Assembly: GCA_012032345.1 (NCBI GenBank)
Contig: JAAUQI010000012.1
Coordinates: forward strand, 1 to 64,000
Direction: 5' to 3'
Length of the DNA stretch: 64,000 bases
DNA from: Leptolyngbyaceae cyanobacterium RM1_1_2
GTDB taxonomy: Bacteria; Cyanobacteriota; Cyanobacteriia; Phormidesmidales; Phormidesmidaceae
Shown: piece after piece, positions 46,243 to 56,323 of the stretch
Layout of the letters: each line of letters starts with the position of its first letter
Position numbering within the stretch: the first letter of the stretch is position 1
Made by a program: the position numbers and the translations under genes
The notes under the pieces: generated by a model
The model's input: the letters and a program-made list of their open reading frames with translations, nothing else
Database searches by the model: none
Told to the model about the DNA's origin: nothing

Positions 46243-48714
46243 ATGTTTGAACGCTTTACAGAGAAAGCAATTAAAGTCATCATGCTGGCCCAGGAGGAGG
46301 CCCGCCGTCTGGGTCACAACTTCGTGGGCACAGAGCAGATTCTTTTAGGACTCATTGGAGAAGGGACCGGCGTCGCCGCCAAAGTGCTGAAGTCAATGGG
46401 CGTCAACCTCAAAGACGCTCGGATTGAAGTCGAAAAGATTATTGGCCGGGGTTCTGGCTTTGTTGCCGTTGAGATTCCTTTCACGCCACGAGCTAAGCGA
46501 GTTTTAGAGCTGTCTCTAGAAGAAGCGCGCCAGCTCGGCCACAACTACATTGGCACCGAGCACCTCCTGCTCGGCCTGATTCGAGAAGGTGAAGGCGTTG
46601 CCGCTCGGGTACTTGAAAACCTAGGCGTTGATCTTTCAAAAGTGAGAACTCAGGTGATTCGCATGTTGGGCGAGACGGCAGAAGTCTCTACCGGAGCCAG
46701 CCAGGGTCGCACTAAAACGCCCACCCTAGATGAGTTTGGAGCCAATCTAACTCAGATGGCGGGTGAAGGTAAGCTAGACCCTGTTGTCGGTCGACAAAAG
46801 GAGATTGAGCGCGTCATCCAGATTTTAGGACGACGCACCAAGAATAATCCGGTGCTAATTGGTGAACCCGGCGTAGGTAAAACCGCGATCGCGGAGGGAC
46901 TGGCCCAGCGCATTTCTAACGGTGACATTCCCGACATCCTTGAGGAGAAGCGGGTTGTTACCCTAGATATCGGCCTGCTAGTTGCCGGAACTAAGTACCG
47001 GGGTGAGTTTGAGGAGCGCCTTAAGAAGATCATGGATGAAATCCGCTCCGCCGGAAACGTCATCTTGGTCATTGACGAAGTGCATACGCTGATTGGAGCC
47101 GGAGCCGCCGAAGGAGCCATTGATGCTGCCAACATTCTCAAGCCAGCTCTAGCGCGGGGCGAACTGCAGTGCATTGGCGCGACCACTCTAGACGAATACC
47201 GTAAGCATATCGAGCGGGACGCGGCCTTGGAGCGTCGCTTCCAGCCAGTGATGGTGGGCGAACCCACCGTTGAAGAAACTATCGAGATTCTTCATGGCCT
47301 GCGCGATCGCTACGAACAGCACCACAAGCTGAAGATTCTAGACGAAGCGTTAGAAGCGGCTGCAAAGCTCTCCGATCGCTATATCGCCGACCGATTTTTA
47401 CCCGACAAGGCAATTGATCTAGTTGATGAGGCAGGCTCTCGAGTTCGTCTGATCAACTCTCAACTGCCCCCTGCCGCGAAGGAGCTCGACCGCGAACTAC
47501 GCCAAGTGCTCAAAGATAAAGACAATGCGGTTCGCGCCCAAGACTTCGATCGTGCCGGGGAACTGCGCGATCGGGAAATGGAAATCAAGGCTGAGATTCG
47601 GGCGATCGCTCAGTCTAAGAAAAGTGAAGAAGAAGATAGAAACGACGCTTCCCCCGTGGTAGGCGAAGAAGACATCGCTCACATTGTGGCTTCCTGGACA
47701 GGGGTGCCGGTCAACAAGCTGACCGAGTCTGAGTCTGAGAAGCTGCTGCATATGGAAGATACGCTGCATCAGCGGCTGATCGGTCAGGATGAAGCGGTTA
47801 AAGCCATTTCTAGAGCGATTCGTCGGGCCCGAGTGGGTCTTAAAAATCCCAACCGTCCCATTGCCAGCTTTGTGTTCTCTGGCCCAACGGGTGTGGGTAA
47901 GACAGAGCTTGCCAAGTCTCTAGCCGCCTACTTCTTCGGCTCAGAAGACGCTATGGTTCGGCTTGACATGTCCGAATTTATGGAGCGCCATACAGTTTCT
48001 AAGCTGATTGGATCTCCCCCTGGGTACGTGGGCTACAACGAAGGCGGTCAGCTAACCGAAGCCGTTCGTCGTCGGCCTTACACGGTCATTCTTTTTGACG
48101 AAATAGAAAAGGCACACCCCGACGTCTTCAATATGCTTTTGCAAATTTTAGAAGACGGTCGCCTGACAGATGCCAAAGGTCGCACGGTAGATTTCAAAAA
48201 CACCCTGCTGATTATGACCTCCAATATTGGCTCGAAGGTGATTGAAAAAGGTGGTGGCGGTCTTGGCTTTGAGTTTGAAGAAGACCATGCCGAGTCGCAG
48301 TACAATCGCATTCGCTCTCTGGTCAACGAAGAGCTGAAGCAGTACTTCCGGCCTGAGTTCCTCAACCGCTTAGATGAGATTATCGTCTTCCGTCAGCTGA
48401 CGAAGGACGAGGTCAAAGAAATTTCCACTATCTTGCTCAAGGAAGTCTTTGTCCGTCTCACAGAGCAGGGCATCACCCTAGAGGTGACTGAGAAATTCAA
48501 GGATCGCCTCGTCGATGAAGGCTATAACCCTAGCTACGGCGCTAGACCTTTACGTCGCGCTATTATGCGTCTGTTGGAAGACAGTCTGGCTGAAGAAATT
48601 CTTTCAGGCCGCATCCAAGACGGCGATACGGCGATTGTAGATGTTGACGAGGACGGCAAGGTTCACGTCAGACTGGGCGAAAAGCGCGAACTGCTACCCC
48701 AAGGTGCAGAATAG
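46243..48714 (+). CDS. clpC: ATP-dependent Clp protease ATP-binding subunit ClpC
   Basis: 823 residues, the standard ClpC length. Two Clp_N repeats occupy about 1-145 ([23 protein letters not shown], core [11 protein letters not shown], and a second [21 protein letters not shown]). The first AAA+ module has [13 protein letters not shown] and [15 protein letters not shown] motif in the middle domain is next ([21 protein letters not shown]). The second AAA+ module has [13 protein letters not shown] and [14 protein letters not shown], and a C-terminal D2-small domain follows. It unfolds substrates for ClpP/ClpR and is essential in cyanobacteria. A terminator follows. Confidence 0.97.
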   Translation: MFERFTEKAIKVIMLAQEEARRLGHNFVGTEQILLGLIGEGTGVAAKVLKSMGVNLKDARIEVEKIIGRGSGFVAVEIPFTPRAKRVLELSLEEARQLGHNYIGTEHLLLGLIREGEGVAARVLENLGVDLSKVRTQVIRMLGETAEVSTGASQGRTKTPTLDEFGANLTQMAGEGKLDPVVGRQKEIERVIQILGRRTKNNPVLIGEPGVGKTAIAEGLAQRISNGDIPDILEEKRVVTLDIGLLVAGTKYRGEFEERLKKIMDEIRSAGNVILVIDEVHTLIGAGAAEGAIDAANILKPALARGELQCIGATTLDEYRKHIERDAALERRFQPVMVGEPTVEETIEILHGLRDRYEQHHKLKILDEALEAAAKLSDRYIADRFLPDKAIDLVDEAGSRVRLINSQLPPAAKELDRELRQVLKDKDNAVRAQDFDRAGELRDREMEIKAEIRAIAQSKKSEEEDRNDASPVVGEEDIAHIVASWTGVPVNKLTESESEKLLHMEDTLHQRLIGQDEAVKAISRAIRRARVGLKNPNRPIASFVFSGPTGVGKTELAKSLAAYFFGSEDAMVRLDMSEFMERHTVSKLIGSPPGYVGYNEGGQLTEAVRRRPYTVILFDEIEKAHPDVFNMLLQILEDGRLTDAKGRTVDFKNTLLIMTSNIGSKVIEKGGGGLGFEFEEDHAESQYNRIRSLVNEELKQYFRPEFLNRLDEIIVFRQLTKDEVKEISTILLKEVFVRLTEQGITLEVTEKFKDRLVDEGYNPSYGARPLRRAIMRLLEDSLAEEILSGRIQDGDTAIVDVDEDGKVHVRLGEKRELLPQGAE

Positions 48715-48741
48715 CCTGAGCCTGTCGGTTAATTAACTAAA

Positions 48742-48771
48742 AGGGGTCGGTAAGCTACCGGCCTCTTTTTT
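48742..48771 (+). terminator. Rho-independent terminator of clpC
   Basis: The stem GGGGTCGGTA-AGC-TACCGGCCTC, with one mismatch, is followed by six T. It starts about 28 bases after the clpC stop codon. Confidence 0.9.
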
Positions 48772-48942
48772 CTGAGCGGCCATATTAATTTTAGTAACAG
48801 AGATCACGTATTCTTGCTTTGCCGAACGCTACAGCTTGATAATTAATCAGGCAGCTTTTGAATCCGTTTTTGAGTAGAGGCGGTCTCAAAGACTAGCAGA
48901 GCAAATAAAACCGTCTACATCCAGCTTTGGAGCATCACGGTA

Positions 48943-49479
48943 ATGGGTTTGATCAAGAAAATTTTTGGTGGCGTTGGGGCCTTTTTCGGTAGCCTATTTG
49001 GCGTACTGGGAAAAGTTTTTGGTATTAACAAGTCTGGCTATTTCTTAGAGCTAGATGAAGAGAGCGAGGCCAAATTGCAGCCTGCGATCGCTCAGCGACC
49101 ATCTGCAGCGCCGCAGCAGGCAGCACCAAAGCAGCCGAAAGTAGAGCCGACTGCTCTAAGCGCTAAAGGGGTTGAGATTTTTCCGGCGGCAGCTGAAGTA
49201 GCGACTAAAGCAGCTCTAAAGGCAGATCAAACTGAGCTAGAACCCGCAAAGCTCGAAAAAATGTCCAAGGAATCAGCCTCAACCTCTCAGGACTTAGCCA
49301 ATTTAGGGGCTTTACCGCTAGCGGCGGCTGAAGCCAAACAGCCTAGCCCTGGCGCTGAAATGACGTTTGCACCCGACTACCTGAGCCGCTCAACAGCTTC
49401 AGAGGGTCGCCGTCGTCCCGGCCCCAGCCTGTCACCGTTTAAGCAGATGGCCAAGACGGTTAGGACGTCTGCTGGATAA
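48943..49479 (+). CDS. Conserved hypothetical protein with an amphipathic N-terminus
   Basis: 178 residues from ATG. The first 28 residues are Gly/Phe-rich and hydrophobic (MGLIKKIFGGVGAFFGSLFG), like an amphipathic membrane-associating helix. The remainder is Ala/Pro/Gln/Lys-rich and probably disordered, ending FKQMAKTVRTSAG. Proteins of this design recur in cyanobacteria, but no function is known. A terminator lies about 27 bases after the stop codon. The leader region after the clpC terminator is short and shows nothing else. Confidence 0.65.
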   Translation: MGLIKKIFGGVGAFFGSLFGVLGKVFGINKSGYFLELDEESEAKLQPAIAQRPSAAPQQAAPKQPKVEPTALSAKGVEIFPAAAEVATKAALKADQTELEPAKLEKMSKESASTSQDLANLGALPLAAAEAKQPSPGAEMTFAPDYLSRSTASEGRRRPGPSLSPFKQMAKTVRTSAG

Positions 49480-49506
49480 GATCGCCGGGTTGAAAATTGA
49501 AAAATT

Positions 49507-49534
49507 AAAAAAGCAGCCGACTAGCTGCTTTTTT
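49507..49534. terminator. Bidirectional terminator between convergent genes
   Basis: The stem AAAAAAGCAGC (49507-49517) pairs perfectly with GCTGCTTTTTT (49524-49534), loop of 6. It ends the plus-strand gene at 49479 and, by its A/T symmetry, the minus-strand TPR gene that stops at 49571. Confidence 0.9.
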
Positions 49535-49570
49535 ATTAGCAGTAGACTGGGAGCTACGAGACTTCACGGT

Positions 49571-50665
49571 CTAAGGTGGGGTGGTCTGGTGCCGTAGGAA
49601 GTGTAGGCCACTGTAAAGCTGAAAAGCCGCATCCCAGTTGCTGGGCTGCAATCGCAGTAAGTTTAGATGGGTAGGAAAGTCAGAGAGCAAATCAATATAC
49701 TCTATTGCCCCCTCAGCAAAAGGCATAAAACCCGAGTGAACAGGGCCAGAGATCTGATTTTGAATATACTGACTCAAAGCATTCCAGCGCAGGCGAGTAG
49801 TATTTTGTAAGTCCGAGCTGTTGTTTTCAACAGCGTTCAACGGATTGCCTGAGTGAAACTCATAGGCGCGATCGCAAAGCCGCAAGATTGATTGCCGCTG
49901 ATGCAGATGCAGATCTAGAACCTGGGCGTAGTCCTGAGTCTTTTCTTTGCGCTGCAGCTTCCCCCAAGGGCCTAGATCGATGACCTGCTCAAAGATAGGC
50001 AGCATCCCTACAACGCACTGGCTTACCTCTGACCAGTCAAAGGCGATCGCCCCTAGCTGGTCGCTTTGGCTCTGGCAAACTACTTTGGCCTGAGGCTCAA
50101 CCGCCCGAAAGAAATTAACCCGGAATACCTGACTCTGATTAACATCAGCAAGTTTGGCACAAAAGGCAGGCGTATTGGCTGTTTGCAAAGCCTGCTCAAG
50201 ATAGCGCAGCTCACCTATACTACCTACCCGGTAAACTCGCCAGCCCTTGCCAGGTAGCTGCATTCGAGCCGTATAGGCATCAAGCTGCATTACCCGAGCT
50301 AGCCCTTGGGCCGCTGCTGTTCGCGCTGCCCCCTGCACTGGCTCTAGCAGTAAAATCCCTGGCTCACCACCGTCGGCGGCAGCTTTAGCCGTGTTACGAG
50401 CGGCTTCTTGCTGGGCAGATTGGCGCTGGCTCAGTCGTTCAAGCCCCTGCCTTGCCTGAGCTAGAACCTTAGCGTGAGGAATTTTCTGCAAAATTTGCCG
50501 GTAGGTCTTGGCGGCAGAGGTAAGCTGTCCCCGTGCTTCTTGATACTGCCCAATGCAGAGTTTGAGCCAGGGATCTGCGGGTGCCTGCTGCTGCCATTGC
50601 TGAATAAGTTCGGCAGCACGGCGATAGTCTTGGTTTTCTAGCGCGGCAGTGACGACTTCTAACAT
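49571..50665 (-). CDS. TPR-containing hypothetical protein
   Basis: 364 residues. The N-terminal 85 residues form about two TPR-like helical hairpins (ALENQDYRRAAELIQQWQQQ; PWLKLCIGQYQEARGQLTSAAKTYRQILQ, core YQEARGQLTSAAKTYRQIL). An Ala-rich linker follows, then a domain with PGKGWRVYRVGSIGELRYLEQAL and FRVNFFRAVEP. I do not recognise the second domain. No membrane segment. Such proteins usually act in protein interactions. It is monocistronic on the minus strand. Confidence 0.65.
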   Translation of the reverse strand: MLEVVTAALENQDYRRAAELIQQWQQQAPADPWLKLCIGQYQEARGQLTSAAKTYRQILQKIPHAKVLAQARQGLERLSQRQSAQQEAARNTAKAAADGGEPGILLLEPVQGAARTAAAQGLARVMQLDAYTARMQLPGKGWRVYRVGSIGELRYLEQALQTANTPAFCAKLADVNQSQVFRVNFFRAVEPQAKVVCQSQSDQLGAIAFDWSEVSQCVVGMLPIFEQVIDLGPWGKLQRKEKTQDYAQVLDLHLHQRQSILRLCDRAYEFHSGNPLNAVENNSSDLQNTTRLRWNALSQYIQNQISGPVHSGFMPFAEGAIEYIDLLSDFPTHLNLLRLQPSNWDAAFQLYSGLHFLRHQTTPP

Positions 50666-50836
50666 GCCTCGTTACCTCTTCGACCCTAGCATGGCTAATG
50701 TTTTATTTTAGGCAGCTAATGTTGGAGTTTTGTGCGGCGATCGCCAGCTTTACCTGAGCACTGGCGAATTTACGATATTTTGAGAGAGCGGTAAAACGCT
50801 GATTTTTTCATTTGGCTTTTTCACTGGGTCTGATGT

Positions 50837-51283
50837 ATGCCCCGCTTTCAACTTGACGAAGATGCGCCTATTTTGGTGGAGTTTTTATCGGTGGCTGCCG
50901 TAGACAATCCGGCTGCTCTGGTGCGAACCGATCAGGTAGAGCGCTCGGCTGAAGCCCTCAATAGCGCTATGAATGCGATGCGCAACCTGGCGCAGATGGT
51001 GGTGGAAACGCTGGATACCCTGGACGAGCAGCCTGCTCAGGTAGAAATGGAGTTTGGGCTGAAGCTGAGCGCAGACGGACAGGCTGCGATCGCCAGCTCA
51101 GCCGATACTGCTATGCTGACGGTGCGCATGACCTGGGATCCTAGCCTGCGGCCTGATCCCCGCTGGCAAAATGCTGACGAACCCTATCGCTATGAGGAAG
51201 GGGACAGCTATGGCGATCGCGGTGGATATCAAAATCCCGACTATCGCTACAGCGATGAAGACACTGACGACGACTGGTTTTAG
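50837..51283 (+). CDS. Trypco1-domain (trypsin-co-occurring domain 1) protein
   Basis: 148 residues. The pattern EMEFGLKLSADGQAAIASSAD followed by MLTVRMTW is the core strand arrangement of the trypsin-co-occurring domain 1 family, small beta-rich proteins found near peptidases in conflict-system loci. An acidic Tyr/Asp/Gly tail (residues about 115-148) ends DDDWF. No peptidase is adjacent here, which is unusual. Its last codons overlap the convergent sbcD stop by 4 bases. Function unknown. Confidence 0.65.
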   Translation: MPRFQLDEDAPILVEFLSVAAVDNPAALVRTDQVERSAEALNSAMNAMRNLAQMVVETLDTLDEQPAQVEMEFGLKLSADGQAAIASSADTAMLTVRMTWDPSLRPDPRWQNADEPYRYEEGDSYGDRGGYQNPDYRYSDEDTDDDWF

Positions 51284-52578
51284 AGCAGTCGCAACTGCTG
51301 AGCTGCAAGATCAAGCTCTTGAAGGATTTCGTCGCTGTCTCTGGCTACGGGAGCTGTCAGGTCAGGCTCTGCCGTCAGCAAAGCGCTGGCCGCTGTCAGC
51401 ATTTCAGTAGCCAAATCCCTAAGGTCTTCGCGGTTAGCCAGATAGGTTTGCAGGGCTGTTAGCGGTTCGAGGGTGCTTTCAGCTTTTAGCTCTGGCAGGC
51501 GGGGGCGGGCTAGCTGACTGACAAACTCGGCCTGAATTGTGTAAGTATGAGCTGCACTGAGGGCTGCATAGACAGCGTTATTGTCAATCTGCTCAATCTG
51601 CTCCGATCGCAGCTTATAGATTAGCCGCACTACAGCTTCGTTAATGTCTGCAGCAGCGATCGCTTTTAACAGTTTTTGCTGAGGATGTTCGGCTTTTGAC
51701 AGGTCAGCGCTAATGGTTTTAAAGGGCCGCACGGGCAGCGGACAAAATTCTGCTACTGCCTGTCCCCGCCGTAGCGACACCAGCACGTAGCCCTTGTCTT
51801 CCTTTTCTTCACTAAAGTCAACCCGCTCAATGCTGCCAGGATACAGCGCCAGCGGCGACTCGCATAAGATCTGATGCTTGTGGACATGACCCAGGGCAAT
51901 GTAGTCAAAACAATCTCGCGTCAGCAGCGCCATCGGCACCGTGAACCCTTTGCCTGCGGCCATAAAGCGCTCGGCGCCATAGCAGGCGGTATCGGCCATC
52001 AGATGCCCTAGCAGAATGGTCGGTAAGCTGGGATCTAGGCGGCGAATTTCTCCCTCTAGGGCCACCCGCAGCCGATCGATCAAAAGCTGATTAACCTCAA
52101 CCATTGACAGCGCTTCGGTGTCGGGGCGAGTGAGCAGAGTCGATCGCGTTAGCCAGGGCAGCGTAATAATCTGCACCGTACCGCTGCGGGTGTTTAGATG
52201 GTGGGTCATGAGGCGATCGCCGACGACAAACCCTGGCACACCCAGGGTTCGGTAAATACACAAGCTGGCCCCGCCTGTGCCTTGGGCGTGCTGGTCGTGG
52301 TTGCCAACCAGCAGCACGGTAGGAATTTCGGCATCAACTAGACGGCGAAACTGGCTGGCAAATGCCTGCTGCACCAGCGGCGGCGGCGTAGCGTCGGGGA
52401 AGGCATCCCCCCCAAAGAGAACCAGATCAACGGGTTCAGCAATAGCACGATCGATGCAGCGACTCAGGGTAGCAATAAAATCCTCTAGCCGTGTATTCAG
52501 CCCGGTTTCGGGATTAATGCGCCCGTGGCAGAAGCCGCTGCCCATGTGAATGTCAGAAAGGTGCAGGAGTCGGAGCAT
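51280..52578 (-). CDS. sbcD: Exonuclease SbcD (Mre11-like metallophosphoesterase)
   Basis: 432 residues. Metallophosphoesterase motifs in order: LLHLSDIHMG, LFGGDAFPD, VGNHDQHAQG, LLGHLMADTA and ALGHVHKHQ. The C-terminal capping domain follows. SbcD is the nuclease subunit of the SbcCD complex that cleaves DNA hairpins and processes double-strand breaks. The partner ATPase sbcC is not in this window. It overlaps the convergent Trypco1 gene by 4 bases. ATG start. Confidence 0.9.
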   Translation of the reverse strand: MLRLLHLSDIHMGSGFCHGRINPETGLNTRLEDFIATLSRCIDRAIAEPVDLVLFGGDAFPDATPPPLVQQAFASQFRRLVDAEIPTVLLVGNHDQHAQGTGGASLCIYRTLGVPGFVVGDRLMTHHLNTRSGTVQIITLPWLTRSTLLTRPDTEALSMVEVNQLLIDRLRVALEGEIRRLDPSLPTILLGHLMADTACYGAERFMAAGKGFTVPMALLTRDCFDYIALGHVHKHQILCESPLALYPGSIERVDFSEEKEDKGYVLVSLRRGQAVAEFCPLPVRPFKTISADLSKAEHPQQKLLKAIAAADINEAVVRLIYKLRSEQIEQIDNNAVYAALSAAHTYTIQAEFVSQLARPRLPELKAESTLEPLTALQTYLANREDLRDLATEMLTAASALLTAEPDLTAPVARDSDEILQELDLAAQQLRLL

Positions 52579-53128
52579 AGGCGCTGATGTCTGCCTGTTA
52601 GGTATGCCTGTACTAGAGTTAGGGTAGCATGGGGGCTGGACTAGCTCACGCTTACGAACGACACCTTCCGGCTGAGGGAGAGGTTTACTGCAATTTTTAT
52701 ATTCGCAGAGGCAGAGTTCCTGTGGCTTCAGCGGGTGCTGAACCTATAGGAAATAGCTTTGCAGATAGTTTAAGATAAGCCGCTTCGTTTCTTTTACCAA
52801 TCGCTGCCGAAACGTTTTCTCCTGTGCGATATGGCTATTTCTGGTTTCGCTTTGTGCGCTACCGATGTTCTCCCTGGTGGACTTTGGCGATCGCACCGCT
52901 CAGTTTGCTCTTTGTGTCTGGGGTGAAACGAACTCATATGCAGATCCGCTATCTTAGCGCGATCGCCAGGATTGATTTTGCTGGCGTTTACGAACTGCTC
53001 AATGACTTGCTCTGGTAGCAGCCTCTGAATGTGTTTTGTGGGGAATTTATCAACATTTGACTTTTTTGGAGTAATTTCTTAAGCAACTGCTCAATTCGGC
53101 TCAGCCTAACCCTGCTACGAACGCTCAG
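52579..53128. other. Gene-poor region before the Coq4 remnant
   Basis: 550 bases with one short plus-strand frame (52824-53018, GTG start, 64 residues, MRYGYFWFRFVRYRCSPWW) whose composition and lack of a ribosome site make it doubtful. I see no hairpin, tRNA or repeat. The region may be decayed sequence, consistent with the truncated gene that follows. Confidence 0.4.
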
Positions 53129-53596
53129 GTGCAACAGTCGCTGCAATCCCCAATTGCCAAAGGGTTTAGATCAGTCTTGGCGGGGTTAGCCATTGTCAAA
53201 TCATCGGTATCGATGCTGTTTGGGGACAGTAGCCTGCAAACGATCGATGAATTAATCTACGGACTGTTGGCTACTCCTGCCTATGGGCGGATGGCTCAAC
53301 ACCTAAACCAAGACCCAGCTTGTGCTGAGCTGATCTGCGATCGCTACATTCCGCCTGCCCACGACCTTGAAACTCTCCTCACTTACTCCTCTGACTCCCT
53401 GGGGTACATCTATGCCACTCAGATAAAAAAGATGGGCTTTGATTCTAACCTTCATGTCGGCAGGACAGCAGAGTCTGATGCCCACTACGTCGAGTTGCGC
53501 TTAAACCAAACCCATGACCTCTGGCATGTTGTGACCGGAGAAGATACGAGCCGGACTCATCAAAGTCTAGGCGGTAGACGAATCTCATGGCCGTAG
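53129..53596 (+). pseudogene. Truncated Coq4-family gene
   Basis: 155 residues starting at GTG. The Coq4 core is present: IDELIYGLLATPAYGRMAQ, LPPAHD-type text, here IPPAHDLETLLTYSSDSLGY, and the metal-binding HDLWHVVTGEDTS. In normal Coq4 proteins (about 220-250 residues) this motif is followed by a Glu and a further helical region (GELGLQAF). Here the frame continues RTHQSLGGRRISWP and stops, and no other frame restores the family sequence. So the last third is missing by real truncation, not a one-base shift. A 12-base inverted repeat follows 15 bases later. A quinone-related role is known for Coq4 only in eukaryotes and some bacteria. Confidence 0.7.
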
Positions 53597-53611
53597 CCAT
53601 ACTTCACAAAA

Positions 53612-53649
53612 GCTATTCAAAGCATTTTCTTAGAGGAGCTTTGAATAGC
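53612..53649. repeat. Perfect 12-nt inverted repeat after the Coq4 truncation
   Basis: GCTATTCAAAGC (53612-53623) and GCTTTGAATAGC (53638-53649) are perfect complements around a 14-base A/T-rich loop. There is no strong T-run after it. It may be a terminator relic or the end of an element linked to the truncation. Confidence 0.6.
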
Positions 53650-53732
53650 AGGTTGTTAAACGATGAACGATAAATTCTGTATGAATGTTTGCCACACTGT
53701 GGATCCTCAGGGTGTTCGCCCTGGTTTAGCGC

Positions 53733-54167
53733 TCAAGCGCGATCGCCTACCGCTTTAAAAATACTCCCATCTTGCTTAAATGCCTTGAACTCCAGTGCAT
53801 TACCGCTAGGATCGAGAAAAAACATTGTCGCCTGCTCTCCGACTTCTCCCTGAAAGCGAATGTAAGGCTCAATTACAAACTCAACTCTATGCTGCTTGAG
53901 CCGTTCCGCTAAATTTCGCCAATCTGCTATTGTCAAGATCACGCCCCAGTGTCGCACAGGCACCGCATGACTATCTACCAGGTTGGTTTCTGGCCCGTCA
54001 GAATTAGCCAAACTTAGATGAGCGGTCAGCTGATGGCCAAAAAAATTAAAGTCTATCCAGGTATCGCAGCGACGACCCAGCTCACACCCTAGCACCGTTT
54101 CGTAGAAGTGCTGTGTGCGCTCTAAGTCTTGAACTGGAAATGCCAGATGAAAAGGGCGTAAGGTCAT
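53733..54167 (-). CDS. VOC-family (glyoxalase/dioxygenase fold) protein
   Basis: 144 residues. The fold is recognised by [28 protein letters not shown] (core [11 protein letters not shown]), HWGVILTI and [17 protein letters not shown], where His, Glu and the beta-alpha-beta-beta-beta repeats bind a divalent metal. The family covers glyoxalases, extradiol dioxygenases and antibiotic-resistance proteins, so the substrate cannot be named. ATG start. It lies next to a HEAT-repeat gene on the minus strand. Confidence 0.85.
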   Translation of the reverse strand: MTLRPFHLAFPVQDLERTQHFYETVLGCELGRRCDTWIDFNFFGHQLTAHLSLANSDGPETNLVDSHAVPVRHWGVILTIADWRNLAERLKQHRVEFVIEPYIRFQGEVGEQATMFFLDPSGNALEFKAFKQDGSIFKAVGDRA

Positions 54168-54202
54168 GGCAGATTAGAGATTTTGCAGGGCAGCGCCGAA
54201 CG

Positions 54203-54958
54203 CTAGCTAAACCAGCCGTCCTGTTCGAGTTCTTCAATCGTTTGCAGGCCGCGTGTATCCCCAAGCTTCAAAAGAGCAGTCCGGGAATCTTCACGGACGC
54301 CTAGCTCTTCCTCTTCAGCAAAAGACTCGATCAGGGCGTCAATTGCGGTAGCATAAACCACGTTTGAAGGCAGCTCTTGGCAAAGTTCGCCAATCGTCCA
54401 GGCACAGTTGCTGCGAACGGCAGCAATCGGATCGCGGCGCAGCGCCTCAATCAGCGGCGGCAGCGCTTTGAGTACGGCAGCATAGCCCACACCAGCAGCC
54501 TGAGCCAGGGCGCTAGCGGCCCACAGTCGCACGGCAGAGATATCAGTTTTGAGGGCATCAATGAGTGGCTCAGTCGAGCGCTCGTCGTGACAGTTGCCCA
54601 AAGCCCAAACGATGCCTTTGCGAACATAGCCATTCCAGTCTTGGTTAAGCCGGGCAATCAAAGAAGCGATCGCCGTTTCGCCAGGATTGCGACCCAGGGC
54701 ATAAGCCGCGCTGACTCTCACCAAAGGGCATGGATCGCTTAGTAAGCCAATCAGCTGAGGAATGGCCCGCTCGTCCTGCAGTTCACAAAAGGCCCGAGCC
54801 GCCAGCATCCGCTGGGGCGTTTCTGACGAAGACAGCAAGAGCAGCATTTGGTCAGGATCATACTGCGGCCCCTGTGCTTCATCGACAGGAGCCATCCGAT
54901 CTAGAGGGCTTTCTAGATCCAGGTCAGCATCTAGCGTGGTGAGGTCATCATCATACAT
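54203..54958 (-). CDS. HEAT-repeat protein
   Basis: 251 residues. After an acidic N-terminal 45 residues come about five HEAT/PBS-lyase-type repeats, e.g. RMLAARAFCELQDERAIPQLI, VRVSAAYALGRNPGETAIASL, VRKGIVWALGNCHDERSTEPL and VRLWAASALAQAAGVGY. In cyanobacteria such repeats occur in phycobilin lyases (CpcE/NblB-like) and in scaffold proteins; no bilin or phycobilisome gene is adjacent to decide. Cytosolic. Confidence 0.78.
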   Translation of the reverse strand: MYDDDLTTLDADLDLESPLDRMAPVDEAQGPQYDPDQMLLLLSSSETPQRMLAARAFCELQDERAIPQLIGLLSDPCPLVRVSAAYALGRNPGETAIASLIARLNQDWNGYVRKGIVWALGNCHDERSTEPLIDALKTDISAVRLWAASALAQAAGVGYAAVLKALPPLIEALRRDPIAAVRSNCAWTIGELCQELPSNVVYATAIDALIESFAEEEELGVREDSRTALLKLGDTRGLQTIEELEQDGWFS

Positions 54959-55040
54959 ACTGTCACTTTACAGCACGAATTTATCCTAAAGCGACCCTTT
55001 TAATCAATGAGGTTCTGCGTCAGCAGATGCAAGAGAGCCT

Positions 55041-56323
55041 TCAGTTTCTAAGTCGCTGCACCTCTAGCTGTGCCCAATCTAGGGCTTCGTCAGGATTTGT
55101 GACTTTGCCTTCGGCGTGGGCTAGCCGAATTGACTCTAGGAGCTGCCCGATATGGCGACCGGGACGCAGCTGTAGCTTTTGCATCAGCGTTCGCCCAGAC
55201 ACCAAGGTTGTCGGATGGGCTACCGGGTCTTGGGGCTGCAAAAACCGCTGAGTTAGAGCATAAATTTGCTCAGTTGGATATCCCAGGGCGATCGCTAACA
55301 CAGACAAACTGAAAAAGCTCTGGCCTACATCTTGAAACAGCTCATACTGCTCACGGATAGAGAGCGAGCGCGAGCGCAGCGGCGCTAGCCGGTGCTGGTT
55401 GCGCAGCGTTGCCAGCACCGCCTGCTGCTCAGCGCGGCTGTATTTTAGGTGGACTAGCTCAGTTTCAGCGATCGCACGTCTGGGGTCAAAAGCTGACTGA
55501 TTTTAGCCGCCTTCAGCCAGCTCCGGTGCATACCGGGCACACTTTGCTCCTTAAACCAGCCCGCTAGCAAACTGGCATAGTCAGGCCAGTCTGCCGCGAG
55601 GTCAGCATAGGCGGCGTCAATTGCCGTCACCGTTTGGAGCGAGTCGGCGGTAATCTGCGGCAGCCAGCCCTGCAGCAGCTGGTCTCGACAGCAGGCCATG
55701 AGCTGGGTTGAACCTGCTGGCTTACTCAGCAAGGCGTCAAGTTCTCCTCGCACCCGCTCAGCCGCTACCTGAGTCAGCAGCCCCGCCAGGGCGCGAATAG
55801 CGACCTGCGTCTGTGGCTCGACGGTAAAATTAAGCTGAGCGGCCTGACGGTAGGCCCGCAGCAGCCGCAGGGGATCGGCTTTGAGGTTCTCCGCTGAGAT
55901 CATTCTCAAGAGCCGCTTGTCTAAATCCTGAGCGCCCAGCAGCGGATCGATCAGCTGCTGGGTATGGGGATGATAAGCGATCGCGTTGACGGTAAAATCT
56001 CGCCGCTGCAGATCGGTTTCTAAGGTTGGCCCCACCTGCTGGGCAAAATCAACCGTTGCCTGAGGAAACACCACGCGGGCAATTTTGTGCTGAGCATCTA
56101 GCACCACAAAGCCTGCCTGATAGTGCTTGGCGATCCGCTGGGCCGTCTCAATTGCAGCCTCTGGCACCACAAAATCAAGATCTAGATAGTCAGCCCGTCG
56201 CTCTAGCAGCACGTCACGAACGTTGCCCCCGACCAGATAGGCCGAAGGCGGCAGCAAAGCCAGCTCAAACGGCCAGGTTTGCGGAGATAAAGCGGCAGGT
56301 AAGGCATTAACAGGCAGTGTCAA
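55041..56323 (-). pseudogene. cca: CCA-adding enzyme / tRNA nucleotidyltransferase with a one-base frameshift
   Basis: The first frame (56323 to the break near 55475) has LVGGNVRDVLLERRADYLDLDFV (nucleotidyltransferase DxD within DLDF), RRDFTVNAIAY and DPLRLLRAYRQAAQLNF, then breaks after TPDV. The next frame continues AIAETELVHLKYSRAEQQAV and the C-terminal domain LIHGRTLM-type text, here LVSGRTLMQKLQLRPGRHIG, to 55041. The joined product is 427 residues. The break is directly 5' of GCGATCGC: GAC GT then the octamer. Any extra base there restores Val and the frame. tRNA 3'-end repair is usually essential, so a true null here would be surprising. Confidence 0.88.

Noticed and set aside
52824-53018. 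64-residue frame starting at GTG
   Set aside because: No clear Shine-Dalgarno, an unusual aromatic-rich composition and no family; kept only as a note in the gene-poor region.
53370-53400. ACTCCTC-type motif resembling the Yfr1 small RNA core
   Set aside because: It lies inside the Coq4 reading frame and lacks the flanking hairpins of Yfr1.
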